Assembly: GCA_037043015.1 (NCBI GenBank)
Contig: CM073322.1
Coordinates: 29,806,864-29,870,863, forward strand
Source of the DNA: Bryum argenteum
Lineage: Eukaryota > Streptophyta > Bryopsida > Bryales > Bryaceae
Direction: 5' to 3'
DNA: 64,000 bases
The position numbers and the translations under genes are program-made. Positions 47,019-59,900 of this stretch are shown here, piece by piece. Positions within the stretch are counted from its first letter, which is position 1. Each line of letters opens with the position of its first letter. Under the pieces are notes generated by a model, which worked only from the letters and a program-made list of their open reading frames with translations, ran no database searches and was not told the DNA's origin.

Positions 47019-47272
47019 CCCCTAAATTTCCTTGTTACAAAACCTTATGAATCACAAAATTTGACCTTCCTTAACAGTAAGCTCAAAAAATCTCAATCTA
47101 AGCATTATCTAGAAAATTCAACACTAAGATCTCATAATTAACTTGACATATCTTCTCACATACCAAATTTGAATTGTTGATTCTTCCTCATTTGTGAGTG
47201 GTCAAAGTTGGCTGAATTTTCCTCCTATGGGAATCTCCAAAACCCATTTCGGGTTTTAAGGAACTTTAGAGG
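47019..47272 (-). mobile_element. 254-bp TTAA-type MITE, family C, copy 2 (inverted)
   Basis: Ends CCCCTAAATTTCC and GGAACTTTAGAGG; TTAA at 47015-47018 and 47273-47276. Reverse of 49198-49457. Confidence 0.88.
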
Positions 47273-47276
47273 TTAA

Positions 47277-47942
47277 TACTAATCCTTTTCAACGCGGTTT
47301 CGTTTCTTTCTTATTTTGAATCACTCTCTTTGTGGATAAGTGCTATGAAAATAAGTACAAAGATCTTCGATTTTCCATTCATCAAAACATGTAAACACAT
47401 ACTCCATCTATCTCCTAGAAAAAAACACCAAGATTGGTTTAGACACTCGTCTCACAAAAGAGCCAAGATTTGATATTAATGTACAAAGTCCTAATGATAT
47501 TTTAAGACTCACTTTTTTTCCTAAAAGCCTAAAAGAGAATCCAACCATTATTGGCAAATCATGGTGTTTGTTTTTTTCCAAAGACAAAAGGGGTAGAAGC
47601 AAAGGGGACAATTGATGATGCCATATCCAGGTAAGTTCGGTAGCCACTTGGGAGAATGAAGTCAACAAAGAGGGTAGTGTTGGTGACTTTCATGATGATA
47701 TTTCAGATAGAATTCTTTCGGTCCATTAAAAAATTCTCTAAAGGGAATACATATTTTAGTTCTTTCCTTGGGATTTCAAATATGATTCAGTTGAAAAGTT
47801 TTAGTGGCTTATAAAACTTTACGTGGGAACATATAGACAATAAAATATAGTGTGCTTTAATTATTTTATACTCCCTTTATCTCATAATGATAGGATTGGT
47901 ACACTTTGCAAACAACATATTAGAGTTGATTATATAAGTTAA
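47277..47942. other. Short intergenic stretch
   Basis: No gene. A possible single Stowaway-like end ('tactccctttatctcataat') lies near 47871, without a visible partner. Confidence 0.4.
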
Positions 47943-48294
47943 CCCTTAAACGCCCAAGAGAGCCCGAGGGGCTCTTTTCCAACAGAATCTGCTCTGTAGC
48001 TCTCACTGTAATGAACTTCTCACTTATATTTTGATGTCAAACTAGTCACCTTCTCGTGATGTATTCAAGAAGTGAAATTTTACGGTTTAAATCACAATTT
48101 GTGCTTTGGAAGGATTGTGGTAGGTAGGTAGGTTGGGGTTGTACATAGCCTTGTAGGAGGTTGCAAGCTCATCATTGGTTGGTCCATTCATGATGCCCAA
48201 GTTTTAAAAGTGCACTATTCATGATGCCCAAGTCCAAAAGATGTTGTGATCGAATTTCGGGCTGCCCGTTTCAGACCCCAAGGACCTTTAAGAG
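47943..48294 (+). mobile_element. 352-bp TTAA-type MITE, family A, copy 4
   Basis: TTAA on the left (47939-47942), TTAC on the right; ends CCCTTAAACGCCC and GGACCTTTAAGAG. Collinear with 27612-27973, with a few small deletions. Confidence 0.88.
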
Positions 48295-48558
48295 TTACCA
48301 AATACTGGGTGAGTGTAATTTGAGTTTGTAAGTACCATGTATCATTAAATTTGTGATTAAGAACTAATTAAATGTGGCATATATTTACATGTATTTTGTA
48401 AAGGACAAATTAAGCCCTAGGGTTGGCTCCTGCCAAATAATATGATGCATTCAATACACTCAACCATTTTGGCATTTGGTAGGACTTATTCAAGAGAGGA
48501 ATATGAAGAGCGTCTAATAGCAAAATGAGTGTGTTTGAACATGTAGTGATCGATTTAG

Positions 48559-48688
48559 GTCCACCCTCGAGAGGGGGAAGTAGTATTGTTCCAATTTTCC
48601 CTTGTTCAGCGGGATATTAGCATTACGAACGGACACTTCATTCACGTCAGCCCCTTAGAAAGGGACCGAAGTTTCTATCTATCTATCT
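48559..48688 (+). repeat. SINE-like repeat with (TATC)n tail
   Basis: The most complete left end of the family: 'gtccaccctcgagaggggga', then 'agtagtattgttccaatttt', 'acgaacggacacttcattca', 'ccccttagaaagggaccga' and a ctatctatctatc tail. Confidence 0.6.
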
Positions 48689-48814
48689 AATCTTATCGAT
48701 TCAAGGATTGTGAAGAGGAAATTGAGGATTACTAAACACGAGAGTTCTTTGTACTATCCATGGCCAAAAGAGAAAGAGCTTAGTTATTTGTGAGAGCCTC
48801 AAATGGCATTATAA

Positions 48815-49076
48815 CCCCCCTAAAGTCAAGAGAAGCCCAAATCAAGTCACTTTGTTTAGAATCAAAAATAAATTTTCTACAACTTTGACTAGATATATCT
48901 CAAGATCCGTGAGGTTAAATTTGATGAAACTTGTTAGACAGTAAGACTAATTGGATGACCTTGAACACGATCCTCCAATTGGATTTCTCAAATTCAATTA
49001 TTTCCCAAAAAAATTGTCCTACAATTTCAGAAATATAATTGCGTGGAGATCATAGTAGACCACTCTCCTTTAGGGG
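48815..49076. mobile_element. 262-bp TTAA-type MITE, family D
   Basis: ATAA at 48811-48814 and TTAA at 49077-49080; ends CCCCCCTAAAG and CTTTAGGGG are inverted. The inside has no clear relation to families A-C or E. Confidence 0.8.
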
Positions 49077-49197
49077 TTAAGGATTAAGATTGTGCAATAC
49101 TTTTACATTAGAGCACAAAATTGCTCACCATCTGCTCTCCACATGCCAAGCCACAATTTTTCCCCAACATCACAATCCTACTTTTGTACCCACTTAA

Positions 49198-49457
49198 CCC
49201 CTAACTCTCCTTAAAATCCGAAACGGGTTTTGGAGGTTCCCGCAGGAGAAAAACTCAGCCAACTTTGACCATTATAATCTCACAAATGAGGAAGAATGAA
49301 CGGTTCAAATTTGGTATGTGAGAAGAACATCAAGTGAACTTTGAGATCTTACGGTTAAATTTTTAAAATAATGCTTGGATTGAGATTTTTTGAGCTTAAT
49401 CTAAAGGAAGGTCAAATTTTGTGAGTTAGACCGTTTTGCAACAAGGAGACTTAGGGG
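49198..49457 (+). mobile_element. 260-bp TTAA-type MITE, family C, copy 3
   Basis: TTAA at 49194-49197 and 49458-49461; ends CCCCTAACTCTCC and GGAGACTTAGGGG. Collinear with 33286-33549. Confidence 0.88.
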
Positions 49458-49773
49458 TTAAAACCAATACTCTCCCCCAAGATCCTATCATGCATGGAAC
49501 CAAGCTTCCTCTATGTCTATTACTTAGTATTTTTGTATCATCTCTGTAATTTGTTGTCTATGTGCTAATACATACATGCATGAGTAACCTTCGAAGTTTT
49601 CTGCAGTGGTGCTTGGATTAGATAAACGTTTTCGGACAGACAAAAACGTTGATCTTATCCAGGCGTTGACCATAACGAAACAATGCCTCTTAGCGACATC
49701 GATCTTATCCAGGTACCATTGTAGTGGCTCTTGAGTGAATAAAGTACCATGTCCGGAGCTTCGTTCTTGTTAA

Positions 49774-49998
49774 CCTCTAAAGGTCTGAGTGTGCCGTGGC
49801 GACCAGTAGAATACGGTGTATTTTGGTTGTATTTGGAGTGAATGCACACCTTTGATGGGTTTGAGTTCAAAGAAAAAGTTGACATTTGAGTTGATGCGGT
49901 TCTAGTGAGCTATTACGATTCCAGTTTAGAGTTTCTTGTTGGTATCAAATCCTAATTATACGACAGCGTACATACTATCCCCAAAGGACTTTTAAGGG
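49774..49998 (+). mobile_element. 225-bp TTAA-type MITE, family E, copy 2
   Basis: TTAA at 49770-49773 and 49999-50002. Nearly the same sequence as 15864-16088, including 'gtgccgtggcgaccagtaga' and 'tgagctattacgattccag'. The shared small minus frame in both copies is due to this identity. Confidence 0.9.
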
Positions 49999-50002
49999 TT
50001 AA

Positions 50003-50913
50003 TGGGTGACAATGATCTAATCAATATGTACACTTACTTTTTGTTTTAAAAACAATCGTCAATAAGTACCAAAGCACACCAAGTTCGTAGAGCTCCTTCT
50101 ACTTATCACAAGAAGCTATGATGAAGGAAGGACCTTACTCCAGAGAACATCGACCTTATTCCAAATACACAAGAAGGATTTATATTGTACAGTACATCTT
50201 TTTCAGTGTACTAAATGGTAAGAGGTATATGATAATATCACGTATTATACAAACAATTTGTGATGCTGCAAGCACATTTGTCACAATCATTCCAGCTTTT
50301 TTCTTTTTTCCAAAAACCAACTGGTAAAGAAATATGCTGGTCTCGAAATACATTACTGCAAATAATGGATTTCGGAACAAGAATTCTTTTCTAAAAACCT
50401 CAAAAACTTGACACCCATTAATAGCTACTTAGCTACTTTACACCTCTCTTCTTCAATAACTAGAGAATATCTGAAACCTGATTGCAAGTTCTTCAGTAAA
50501 ATCTCATCCGTCTGCTCCTCAAAGGCTGAAAAAGATCTGCATACATTATGTGAGCTTTATTAAAGAATGTGAGCGTGTTCGGAAAGTTAGTTGCAGTGAC
50601 GATAAAGAAGGTGGAACAGCATACGGTCACTGAATTCGCTTACCTGATAAAAAAATTTGATCACAAAACCGAGCAGTTGAAGGTCTCAGCCACTGAATTA
50701 TCAGCTTGACGGTGGATTCCAATGAGCTGAGTCTCTGAGGTTGTGTTACACAAAAGAACGGATTAGTTCGTTAAGAAATTGCAGGCAATTGAGCGATCAA
50801 GAGTCAGTAGTAACAATCTATCTAGAATGTCAATGAAGACAAGCTGATGAAACTTGCCTCTGCAAGATATATATTGGGAGAAACTCCTTGTTAGAAAGAC
50901 CCAAAGACGAGGC
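50003..50913. other. Region downstream of the PRT6-type gene
   Basis: Probably 3' UTR near 50913 and flank. No repeat or gene recognised; small frames at 50118-50380 lack domains. Confidence 0.45.
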
Positions 50914-53900
50914 TCAATATAGGATATCCCGTGTCGTTTGCGACAAAACTGGCGAACTGTAATCTAACCCGTGAGCGGCCACCTGCAAGGATAGTGCAAC
51001 CAAACGATTATTACTGCTAGAAATTGACAGAATGATTACTTATTGATCTTGACTCGAATAGTAAGGCTCTGCTGGCTGAAATGAGATTAACTTGATATCA
51101 GCGAACAACAAATCTCAAATAGGCCTTGAAGCATGGAAAAATGTAGCACCAGCCGAAGATAACATACCATATTCGTAAGAGTTGCATATCGCTCCCTGCT
51201 AAGGAACAAAGGCTTGCCTCTTTTCAACTCAAGGTCCTGTCGTGCAAGATGCCAAGAGCCATTAAGAAAATCTGCTTCGAAGGATGACAAACTTGACAAA
51301 AAAAACAAGAAGCGAAATACAACTATAAGCTAGGGTACTATGACGTCGCCAGGAACAGTATGCAATTCTCGAAGAGCAGTTTCAGATGCTCCTACAGTAG
51401 TAGCTTATATATTAAATCATGATGTACTCAAAGCTTCCTTATAACAATCCAGAAAACTCACTCCTGTAAAACAGAACAGAAACAAACCTCTTCCCCAAAC
51501 GCATCAAGATATGGTGAAGGCCACATAGCATGCCGTCCACATCGTTGCAATAAAATATTGGTCCTCTGCGAAAAGGCATGAAGATTCGTTCAAGAGTGTA
51601 TTCCATGTCTGCAACTCATATGTAAACTGAAAGAATTTGATTGTCCCATAACAGGGACCGACGACATCCTAATATGAAGAAAGTGACTAGAGACTACTGT
51701 GTCAAATGTTAGTCAGTTTTTATTATCTCCCGCACGTAGGTTCGTAAACTTAAACAATGAAACAACATTTCGTGGGTGTTAGCACGAACGTGGAAAAGGA
51801 ATAATAGTACAAGAGCAGCAGAAGGAAAAAACTCAATCTACGCCAAGGGATTGAAAAGCTTGAGATGAACAAAGTAGAACGATTGGTGATAGTTGTTGAG
51901 ATGCTAATAGGTAACATGACTATACACAAAAGGTCAAGTAAAGTTACCCGTAGCATCAAAAAAATTCCAATTCCCGCACCGCATCTCATCGAGTGTCTGG
52001 TACATTCTCCTTGTCTGTTGAGACTGTCAGTGTCAATATCTGACAATCAGCTTAATAGAGACGACAAATAAATGAAAATGTCTTAGAGCATTCATAATCC
52101 GCAGAGTGTCACCAGCAGGAAAATGCATGGCAACAGCAACTGGGAAGACCCGTTTGACAATCTACGATATCATTTAAACAGATTGAATCCAGAAAGACTG
52201 CTCCCAGCCCAAAAGTGGAGCAACAGTTTGATAGAAAACCAACCAGGAAATAGTATCTTTCCAACTAGAAGTACGAAAGCCTCACATCCAATAAACGAAC
52301 ATCTACACTTTGAAACATGTATAATATTTCGGGATATAGTCGAAATAGTTCAGTAGAAATTCTAGAGATAAGTTGCAAAACTGACCTGCAACAGGGTCGT
52401 GGACTATTTGCACAACAAAGAGCTCCACAAAGTAGGCAAAGGGCAGGCTTGTCAGGAACCGTCTTACAGAATGGGCATCGTTCCTTCACATACCTGCACC
52501 AGAAATCCTTCTGTCAGCCACTATTGCCAATCACTAGCGAAAGTAAATGTCTGAAACAATCAACAGTCTTGGTGGCACTGAACTTAGCGATCCCCACTGT
52601 TGAGTGACCTGACGTAGAAATTGCAAGAAATCCTCTCGAAGACTACATAATGAAGGAAATAAACGATGATACGTACGCTACTCGTTCAAGAATAACAATC
52701 TAGTACTTATACACATAGATCGTTGTTACTTTTGCAGGCGAGAGTACAATCAGAGCTCGTAAGGAATATACCGTTGCATGAGATCTTGAAACAAATATGG
52801 CAGCTCCATCAATTTGAAAAGAGACGCTGTGGTTACTCGTGGGCTATGTTGTATGCCTCGGAGTCCACTGTCAGTCATAACATGCTTGCACCAGACTTGA
52901 ACAATTTGTTGTATCGCATCCTGCTCAAAAAGCTTCGCTAAGGGAGGAATCAGGAAGACGCTTTCCAGCTGATCCAATTGCTCCAACTCTAGAAGCTCCT
53001 GTATTTCTACATCTTTTGGGTCAACAGACGCCAACTCAGCCCCCGCCGACTGTCTACGACCTTGAGGAAGTTCCCATTGATGAGCTCTTGCAACTGGAAG
53101 GACTTGCGTGGAATGGGACATTAGATTCTGTAGAAGGTAGCATCGGCGTAGGAAAGGTAAAGTGCAGCGTCTTATAAGACCCAGAGAAGGCTCTGAAGTG
53201 GGAGGAACGTTACTGTCCTCGGGGGAAGACTCGAGAACTGTTCCAGCCAACAATTTCTGTACTGCTGCGATGAATGCTCGTGCTGATGGTGTCAAATCTG
53301 AATCTAATGCTGTGGACGAACCAAGCTGTGCTAAAATCTGCGTGAAGTGAAACCCATCAGCCCCTCAACTCCTTGATAAAGAGCGAGTCACAAGTATACA
53401 CATATATTGCCAATGTCGAAAGTGAACTTTAAAGATGAGAGGGTGGCCAGTGAACAGTAAATATCTCAGTAAATGATGTGTAGAAAGTACCTGTACGACG
53501 GACACCAGATAAAAGAGATGAACGAGTGCCGTAAATGGTGCACCATTGGCTGGAAACGGCAGAGGCAGGCAGAATAGCAACCATGTGAAAGACGAAAAGG
53601 CATCATGAACCAATATTGGGTCCGCCAATCTCTTCCACAACTGCACGTCTACAGAATCGTTGTCCTTTTCTAAATACTGCAAAAGAGTGGAGTAATTGCC
53701 TGCAGAAAACGAGCAATTTATGTTACTAATTTTACGATTAATTACAACAAAGCCTCACACTTGTCACGGTCTGACCACAGCATTTGAATCATTGTAACTA
53801 CCAGGGCTCTCATTTCACCACACTTTTCTACCTCGCCTGTGTACCATTCCGAAATGCTCTTACAGTTGAACTTCAGTGTGATTAAAAAACTGCAATGTTT

Positions 53901-56900
53901 ATTTCTCAGTTTCAGCCTCTCGGAGCTATTGAACATATGGAGGCGAACAAACAGACATAGACCATGAGCGGAATATACTCAAAGTCGAACATATAGTGCT
54001 GGAAGATAATAATCCAAAATGTAAAGAATCTACTTTAAGTTTCTTACCTTTAATGCCATTAGCATGCACATCCCTGGATAAGCCGAAAACGATTGAATCC
54101 AACAAAAGTTGCATCCCCCTTGCCCGAAGTAACACAGCTTGTCGACTCTGACTTTGCGTGGCTTTAGCAGCATGAAGCAGGAGAGGCAATACTGAACCGT
54201 GTGATGCCTCACTCGATTCGACTAGTGCCATTAAACCATTGTCGGTGTTTGCAGACAACTTCTGGCTACGAGCAGCCAACTCTGCAGAGGTAAGAGAATA
54301 TCTGAAGACATCCCAAAGGAGTAAACCTTGATGTACATGACCTTGACCAGAGCTTGGTGAAGAGAAGGGATCCTTCTCGGTATAAACCAAGCCATAGAGC
54401 CGTTTCGCAAGATCCTCAAGAGCTCCTTTGACAGTATCAGGAAGCTGTGGATCGGCTACTTTACGAAATTCCGACCTGGACACTAATTCTTCGGCCTTCA
54501 CAAGCAGTCGCAAAGCATGGTCCACCTGTAAAATGGTAGGACTGGAAGACACACCGGAAGTAAGTTGAGCCACGGTTTGAGTTTTAAGAGTGCTGTTCAA
54601 CCCTGTTTGGCCAGGCAACACCGGCAGAATCGCATTTGCTAGTCGGCGGCAAACTGGACACAGAAACTCCCCCTGTCATGAAAACCAAGCACAATGCAAA
54701 AACCATGTCAGTTGAATCAAACTGTAAAATTGATCGTCTCAAGCAAGTGCTTACTGCGACTGAACCGTACCATTTCCAGATCCACTATTTGAACCCCTTC
54801 AAACAACGCCCTGTTATAGAATCTGAAATCCCAGCAGTGCAATAACGTCAGTTAAGGATAGAAACAGATTGAGCAAACAACAATGGAGAAGAAAGATGCC
54901 AGGACATTCATCACAAACGACTGCAAAAAAATATTGATTAACAGAAGCTTTCAAAGGTATAGGTATCTAGTACCTCTGCAAGAGAGAGGAAAAGTAGCGG
55001 TCCCGGCATTCCTGGTGCATTGCATGGCCACATGCTGACATGTGGATACCCACTGAGTCATTGCTTTTGTGACGAGTAGCTTCAGCCATTGCCAAAGAAA
55101 TCCGGGTAGATGCTCTCCTGCTTCGAGTAAGAGCTTCTCTTCCTTGTTCCTGGCCTGTCTGCCTAGGGGACTCGGTTCTCCCTAAACGAGGCCGTTCCTG
55201 AGGACGAGTTTCTCCAGTTCGAGACACAGTTGTAGCCACATATTCTGCTAAAACGGTTGCAACTGCGACGTCTCTGTTTGTGGGATTCTCTTCTTGATCA
55301 GCTCGGCTATCATTGTCTTCCCACCAATTGACATCCACAATGCCTGCGATGTACAAAACAATCGACATATTCTATCATCTTTCAAGGCGTAGCAACTGAC
55401 AGAGCGTGAAAAAGGACTAACCTTCTGGCAGTGAAATAGCCATCAATGAGCCAAATTACCCAAGGAGCATTCTAGATCTATAAGCTGCTGCTAAGCATCC
55501 CTAAAATTTAGATGAAATATGATCATCACAAATTTCTTCAAGTAACTCCTTAGACGAACATACTGAAACAGAAATAAGCGATGGAAACTGCCGCATGATG
55601 TATTCAGCCACAGGATGGAACTGAGGAAGAATTAAAAATTAACCTGCTGCTGCTGCCTCACTGCTCCCAGCTTCACTGTTATTTTCAGTTTCGGTGAACT
55701 CGCTGGATTCAACTTCTTCTGATTCTGTATCTGCAGCTGTTGTTGCAGCTGTTGCATCCCAATTCCATAGAAACTCAGGGGTCACACGAAGAGGATTACG
55801 AATACCAGGTCCATTTCTTAGCAGCTCCAGTAAATCCTCCCCATCCAGCAGGCGCGTACGTGTCTGAGTATCCCCTAATGCTTCTTGTATCCACTGCCAA
55901 AGCTCGGCTGTACTGTGCAGATATCTCGTATTGTCTGAACTAGTGGCATTGCTGGGTCCATCAGAAGAATCACCTTTCCTCTCCACATGCTCTTGCAGCG
56001 AAACTAAGCTACGCTCCCAAGACGGAGTACGTTTCTCAGCAATCGCAAGCAGCTTTGATCTCTGCCAGATAAAGAAAGCAATAAGGTACTTTTCTACAAC
56101 GACGAATGCAAACATTCTGAACAAGCTAGACTGAAGTTCACAGATATCATGAAGAGAGAACTGTAGATGGGAAGAACTGGAGTTTAAATGCCTCAGAAAA
56201 GTTCCTAAATAGCTTACGAGAACCAGACTGTTGACGTACAATTTGGAAGTGCCTTGGATGATGAACAGAAAAAAGAAAAGATTTAGGAATCACAAATGGA
56301 CCACAAGCTGGATGAACCCGCCAAAACATGTGCCAGTCCCTCAACAGGTTGAGAGGACCCCGCGGCATGTCAAGATGGGAATATGAAACGCAAGTAAGAA
56401 GCTTGTTTACCTGAATAAGAACCATAAAACACAAGGGACTTGTACTCGTTGCATCTCGACAAAGTGCACACTGGGTCACTTGAACATCTTCAAATGACTC
56501 ATCGCTTCCTGCTCCGGACTCCTTGGGTCGTTTTGCTTCAGTTTCATCACCTTTCACTGGCTCACTGCTCTCTTCCGTTGGCTTGTAATTGGTCACGAAC
56601 CTTTCTTGTTGAGCTCTCATTTTTGCCTACAAAACGTATTGAATCAACACACCACAGTTTAGCAGTCCTGTTCAAAACAACAGCCAGTAAAATCTATAGA
56701 TCATATGAGCAGAAGCACCACACATGAACTCGGACATTCAAAAAAATAACGACGGGCACAACCGACTCCTCCAGTATGCCAATGCAAGTCCCTAAAAAAA
56801 GTGCATCTTACCATAGCAGCGGCCTGACGTTCTCGGGCAATAGCTCTTCGTCTATCAGACTCGGAGATTGAGATGTCATCCTTGAAATTGATGTCCCCAG

Positions 56901-59900
56901 CACCAGAGGATTTCGGTGTCCCCGGCACAGAGGCGCGATGAAGAATCTCTGGGGCGAGTGACTCTATCTCGTACATACAGTTCCTGTCCAGTTCAGCGAA
57001 ACTCCTCAAAATTTTCTTTATCAGATCTCCAAGACCTAAAGATCCTGCTTCCTGAACTCCTTCATTACCTCGCTTTCGCAAGAGGAACACTAACAAAGAT
57101 AGCATGCTCTGAGGTTCTGGTATCACAGTGGAGGTGGCATCCGCACTTCCTACAGTTACTCTATCCATACAACGGAGCAGCAATGGTGGATGGTCTTCGC
57201 TGTTGCTGCTACTGGAACCATGAATTCCATCAGCCCTACTCTTAACTCCTGATTTACTTTGAGCCTTGCAGACATCTAGGGCAAGAGCAAGCAGATGAAG
57301 AGCGTGCAAGAGAAGCTCCATTGTGGATGGGTCCTCAGTGTAGGCTACATGAAAGAATATAGATCGCAGCATATCATGGATCCGAGAGGTGGTGATCAAC
57401 TGGCCCAAACTCTGTAAAGCCGGAAGTGGCTCCGACCAGCGAGGGAGTTGCAGAAATACAGCAGGTGCTCTACATGCTCTCAAATAACGTTCCTCTGCCG
57501 ATTGAAGCTCCCGCGGACTCCATCGTGGGTGATAAAGGTCCAGCTCACGCCAGCATTCTTCCCTCAAGACATACTTACCCTGCACAAATAAAGGCTCCGT
57601 CTCTATTTCACTCGATAGCAACATCGATACAGCAAGTTACCGTAACACAAAACCTCAATACAATGATATAAGATAAACGAAAAGCACGTCCACCACAAAG
57701 GAACATTCTATCACCAAAAGTAACTAACTACTTCATTAACTCAAACCTTCTTCTTTCAACTTCAGGAATAGAAGATGTCACATAAGTGACAATTATGTCC
57801 TCTATTGGGTAACCTACTTTGGAACACTATAAGATCTAAAGACTCCCAGATTGATAACTTCATGACTGCTGTATCTAGATAAAATGCTCGAATAAAGAAT
57901 ATAGTACGTAAATAACAAAGCCATAGGAGTTTGGAAAAGGCGTAACAATGTTCTAAAGAGATATGATGCCTTTTAAAAGACTGCAGGGGATAATAATGAG
58001 ACAGCATACTGTATATTGATTACGTGTGAAATTCAACTGAGGTAGACGGACCAATTTAGGACACTGCTTCAAAACTAACACTCCATTCACTCTTCCGTAT
58101 CACATTTTCGATCCACAGCACCTCAGAAGTCATTCTTGCAGTATCTTTACTATTGTACAAGGTAACAAAGTGCGGTACTACACCAAACAAATGAACTCAC
58201 CTGCTGCATTCCGGAAGGATTGCAATACGCCGCAACTGCGTCCAAACATTCTTGCAAGTGCTTGCTGTCTTGTAATCGTGGAGGTAGAGCTTTCAATAAA
58301 GAACTGTGGGTAGCGTCCCCAACAGCTAATCTTTGTACCAACTCACGCCGTAGAGCTCCCTTCTCGGTTAATCCACAGAAGCCCCGTTCAGATACCAGCC
58401 TAATCAAAAGAATAAGAAGCTCCTGCGCCAAAGTTCCCTGATATCTGAAAACCAGTGGAATACAAGGCGAGTTAGATCGTATTCAACCCTGTCCTGATCA
58501 GTAAAACAAACATAATGGCAACAGAGCAGGTCGTACTCATTAGGATGCCAAAGTGGGTGGTTGAAGTATTCGGTGAGAGAAAATCGAGCTATAACTCGTT
58601 CCACAAAATTTTCGCAAGGTGAAATGACGGCGCAACATTGGAGAAGAAATAAGTCCAGCTCCAGACTATCTTCGCACCTGAGAACAGCAATAGGCTCATG
58701 ATCGATTCATATTCAACAGCACTTGTAAATAATAATATGACAATAGATGACTAATCCGAATCGGAGAGTATGAAAAGGCTACTGAAGCAGAAGGGCTGAC
58801 CATATACGTGATAGAGCCACTGCATTCTTTATAAACCAGAGCAAAAAGGTGCGAGAAATTACCAATGCACAGTATGGTAAAGCTCGCATAATGCACCGGT
58901 AGCGTGGCCATTGCGTCGCCACATACCAGCCTGAACTTGTGCGCAAAGAACTTGCAAACGAAGTGGATGCTCCATAACTACGGCAGCAAATCCTGGCACA
59001 CGATACTTTTCTGGCAGAATTTCTCTCAAGAAAGAGTTGTCTCCATAATTGAGTGAATTTTTGTCATTTCCCGAAGAGTCTTTATGAAATTCAAGTGTTT
59101 TACGAAGTAAAAGGGCGAGCATTCGATGTAAAGGAATGTGAAATGAAACATCCTGCCGACTAACATCAAACTCCAATGTTGGCCACTCGTTGCTATCGCC
59201 AAGCTGGCTTATAGTAGTTGATGATGGATATCCTTCAGGTCCCATCCACCATTCTGAAACTCGACTGTCCCAGCCTTCACGAGTGACCTAAGAGGCACAA
59301 AGTTTCATGAATCAGAATACCCACACCGAAACAAACAGTAAAAATATAAACACTGGTCATAAAGGACATGAGACGATTAATTTTCAGATCATGGCACCTG
59401 CATTTCGACATCCATATCAGCAGCTTGGTTTCCTGCATTTGTGTTCACGGCAGCTGGCTCCAGAGAAACCTCTGGCCATACTCGTGGTTCAAGAGGAACT
59501 CGTCTACGTCGCAACCATTCCCGAATAGGCCCACCAGCAGCAGTCTGAGTAGGAGAATCTCTTACTCCTCTACCTCCTCTTCCTCGCCATCTAGGGCTCC
59601 TCCTGTGACTTTGCATAGAACTAGTATCAGTAGCCAACTGCCCTGACTTTTTCGCCTCCCTTGATGCATCTATAGCCAGCCAGGTGTCGAGAATTTGAGC
59701 ACACTCATCAACAAGCCATACCAAAGTAGCCGGCACAGGCATTCCTGCAATCGATTCCATTCCAGAATCTATTCTCGATCTTCGTTCCATTGCTGCAGGT
59801 TCAGTAAAATCAGCAGCGAGTACAGCATCACACATGTCTACGTCTAACTCTGTACCAACAGCCTGCAAATTAAGATTCAGCGAACAACAATCCACTGCAT

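Noticed and set aside
55421..55446. Tiny exon 'MAISLPE' in the PRT6-type gene
   Set aside because: It would need an acceptor in a stretch with none and an in-frame stop lies just upstream; the flanking exons join in phase without it.
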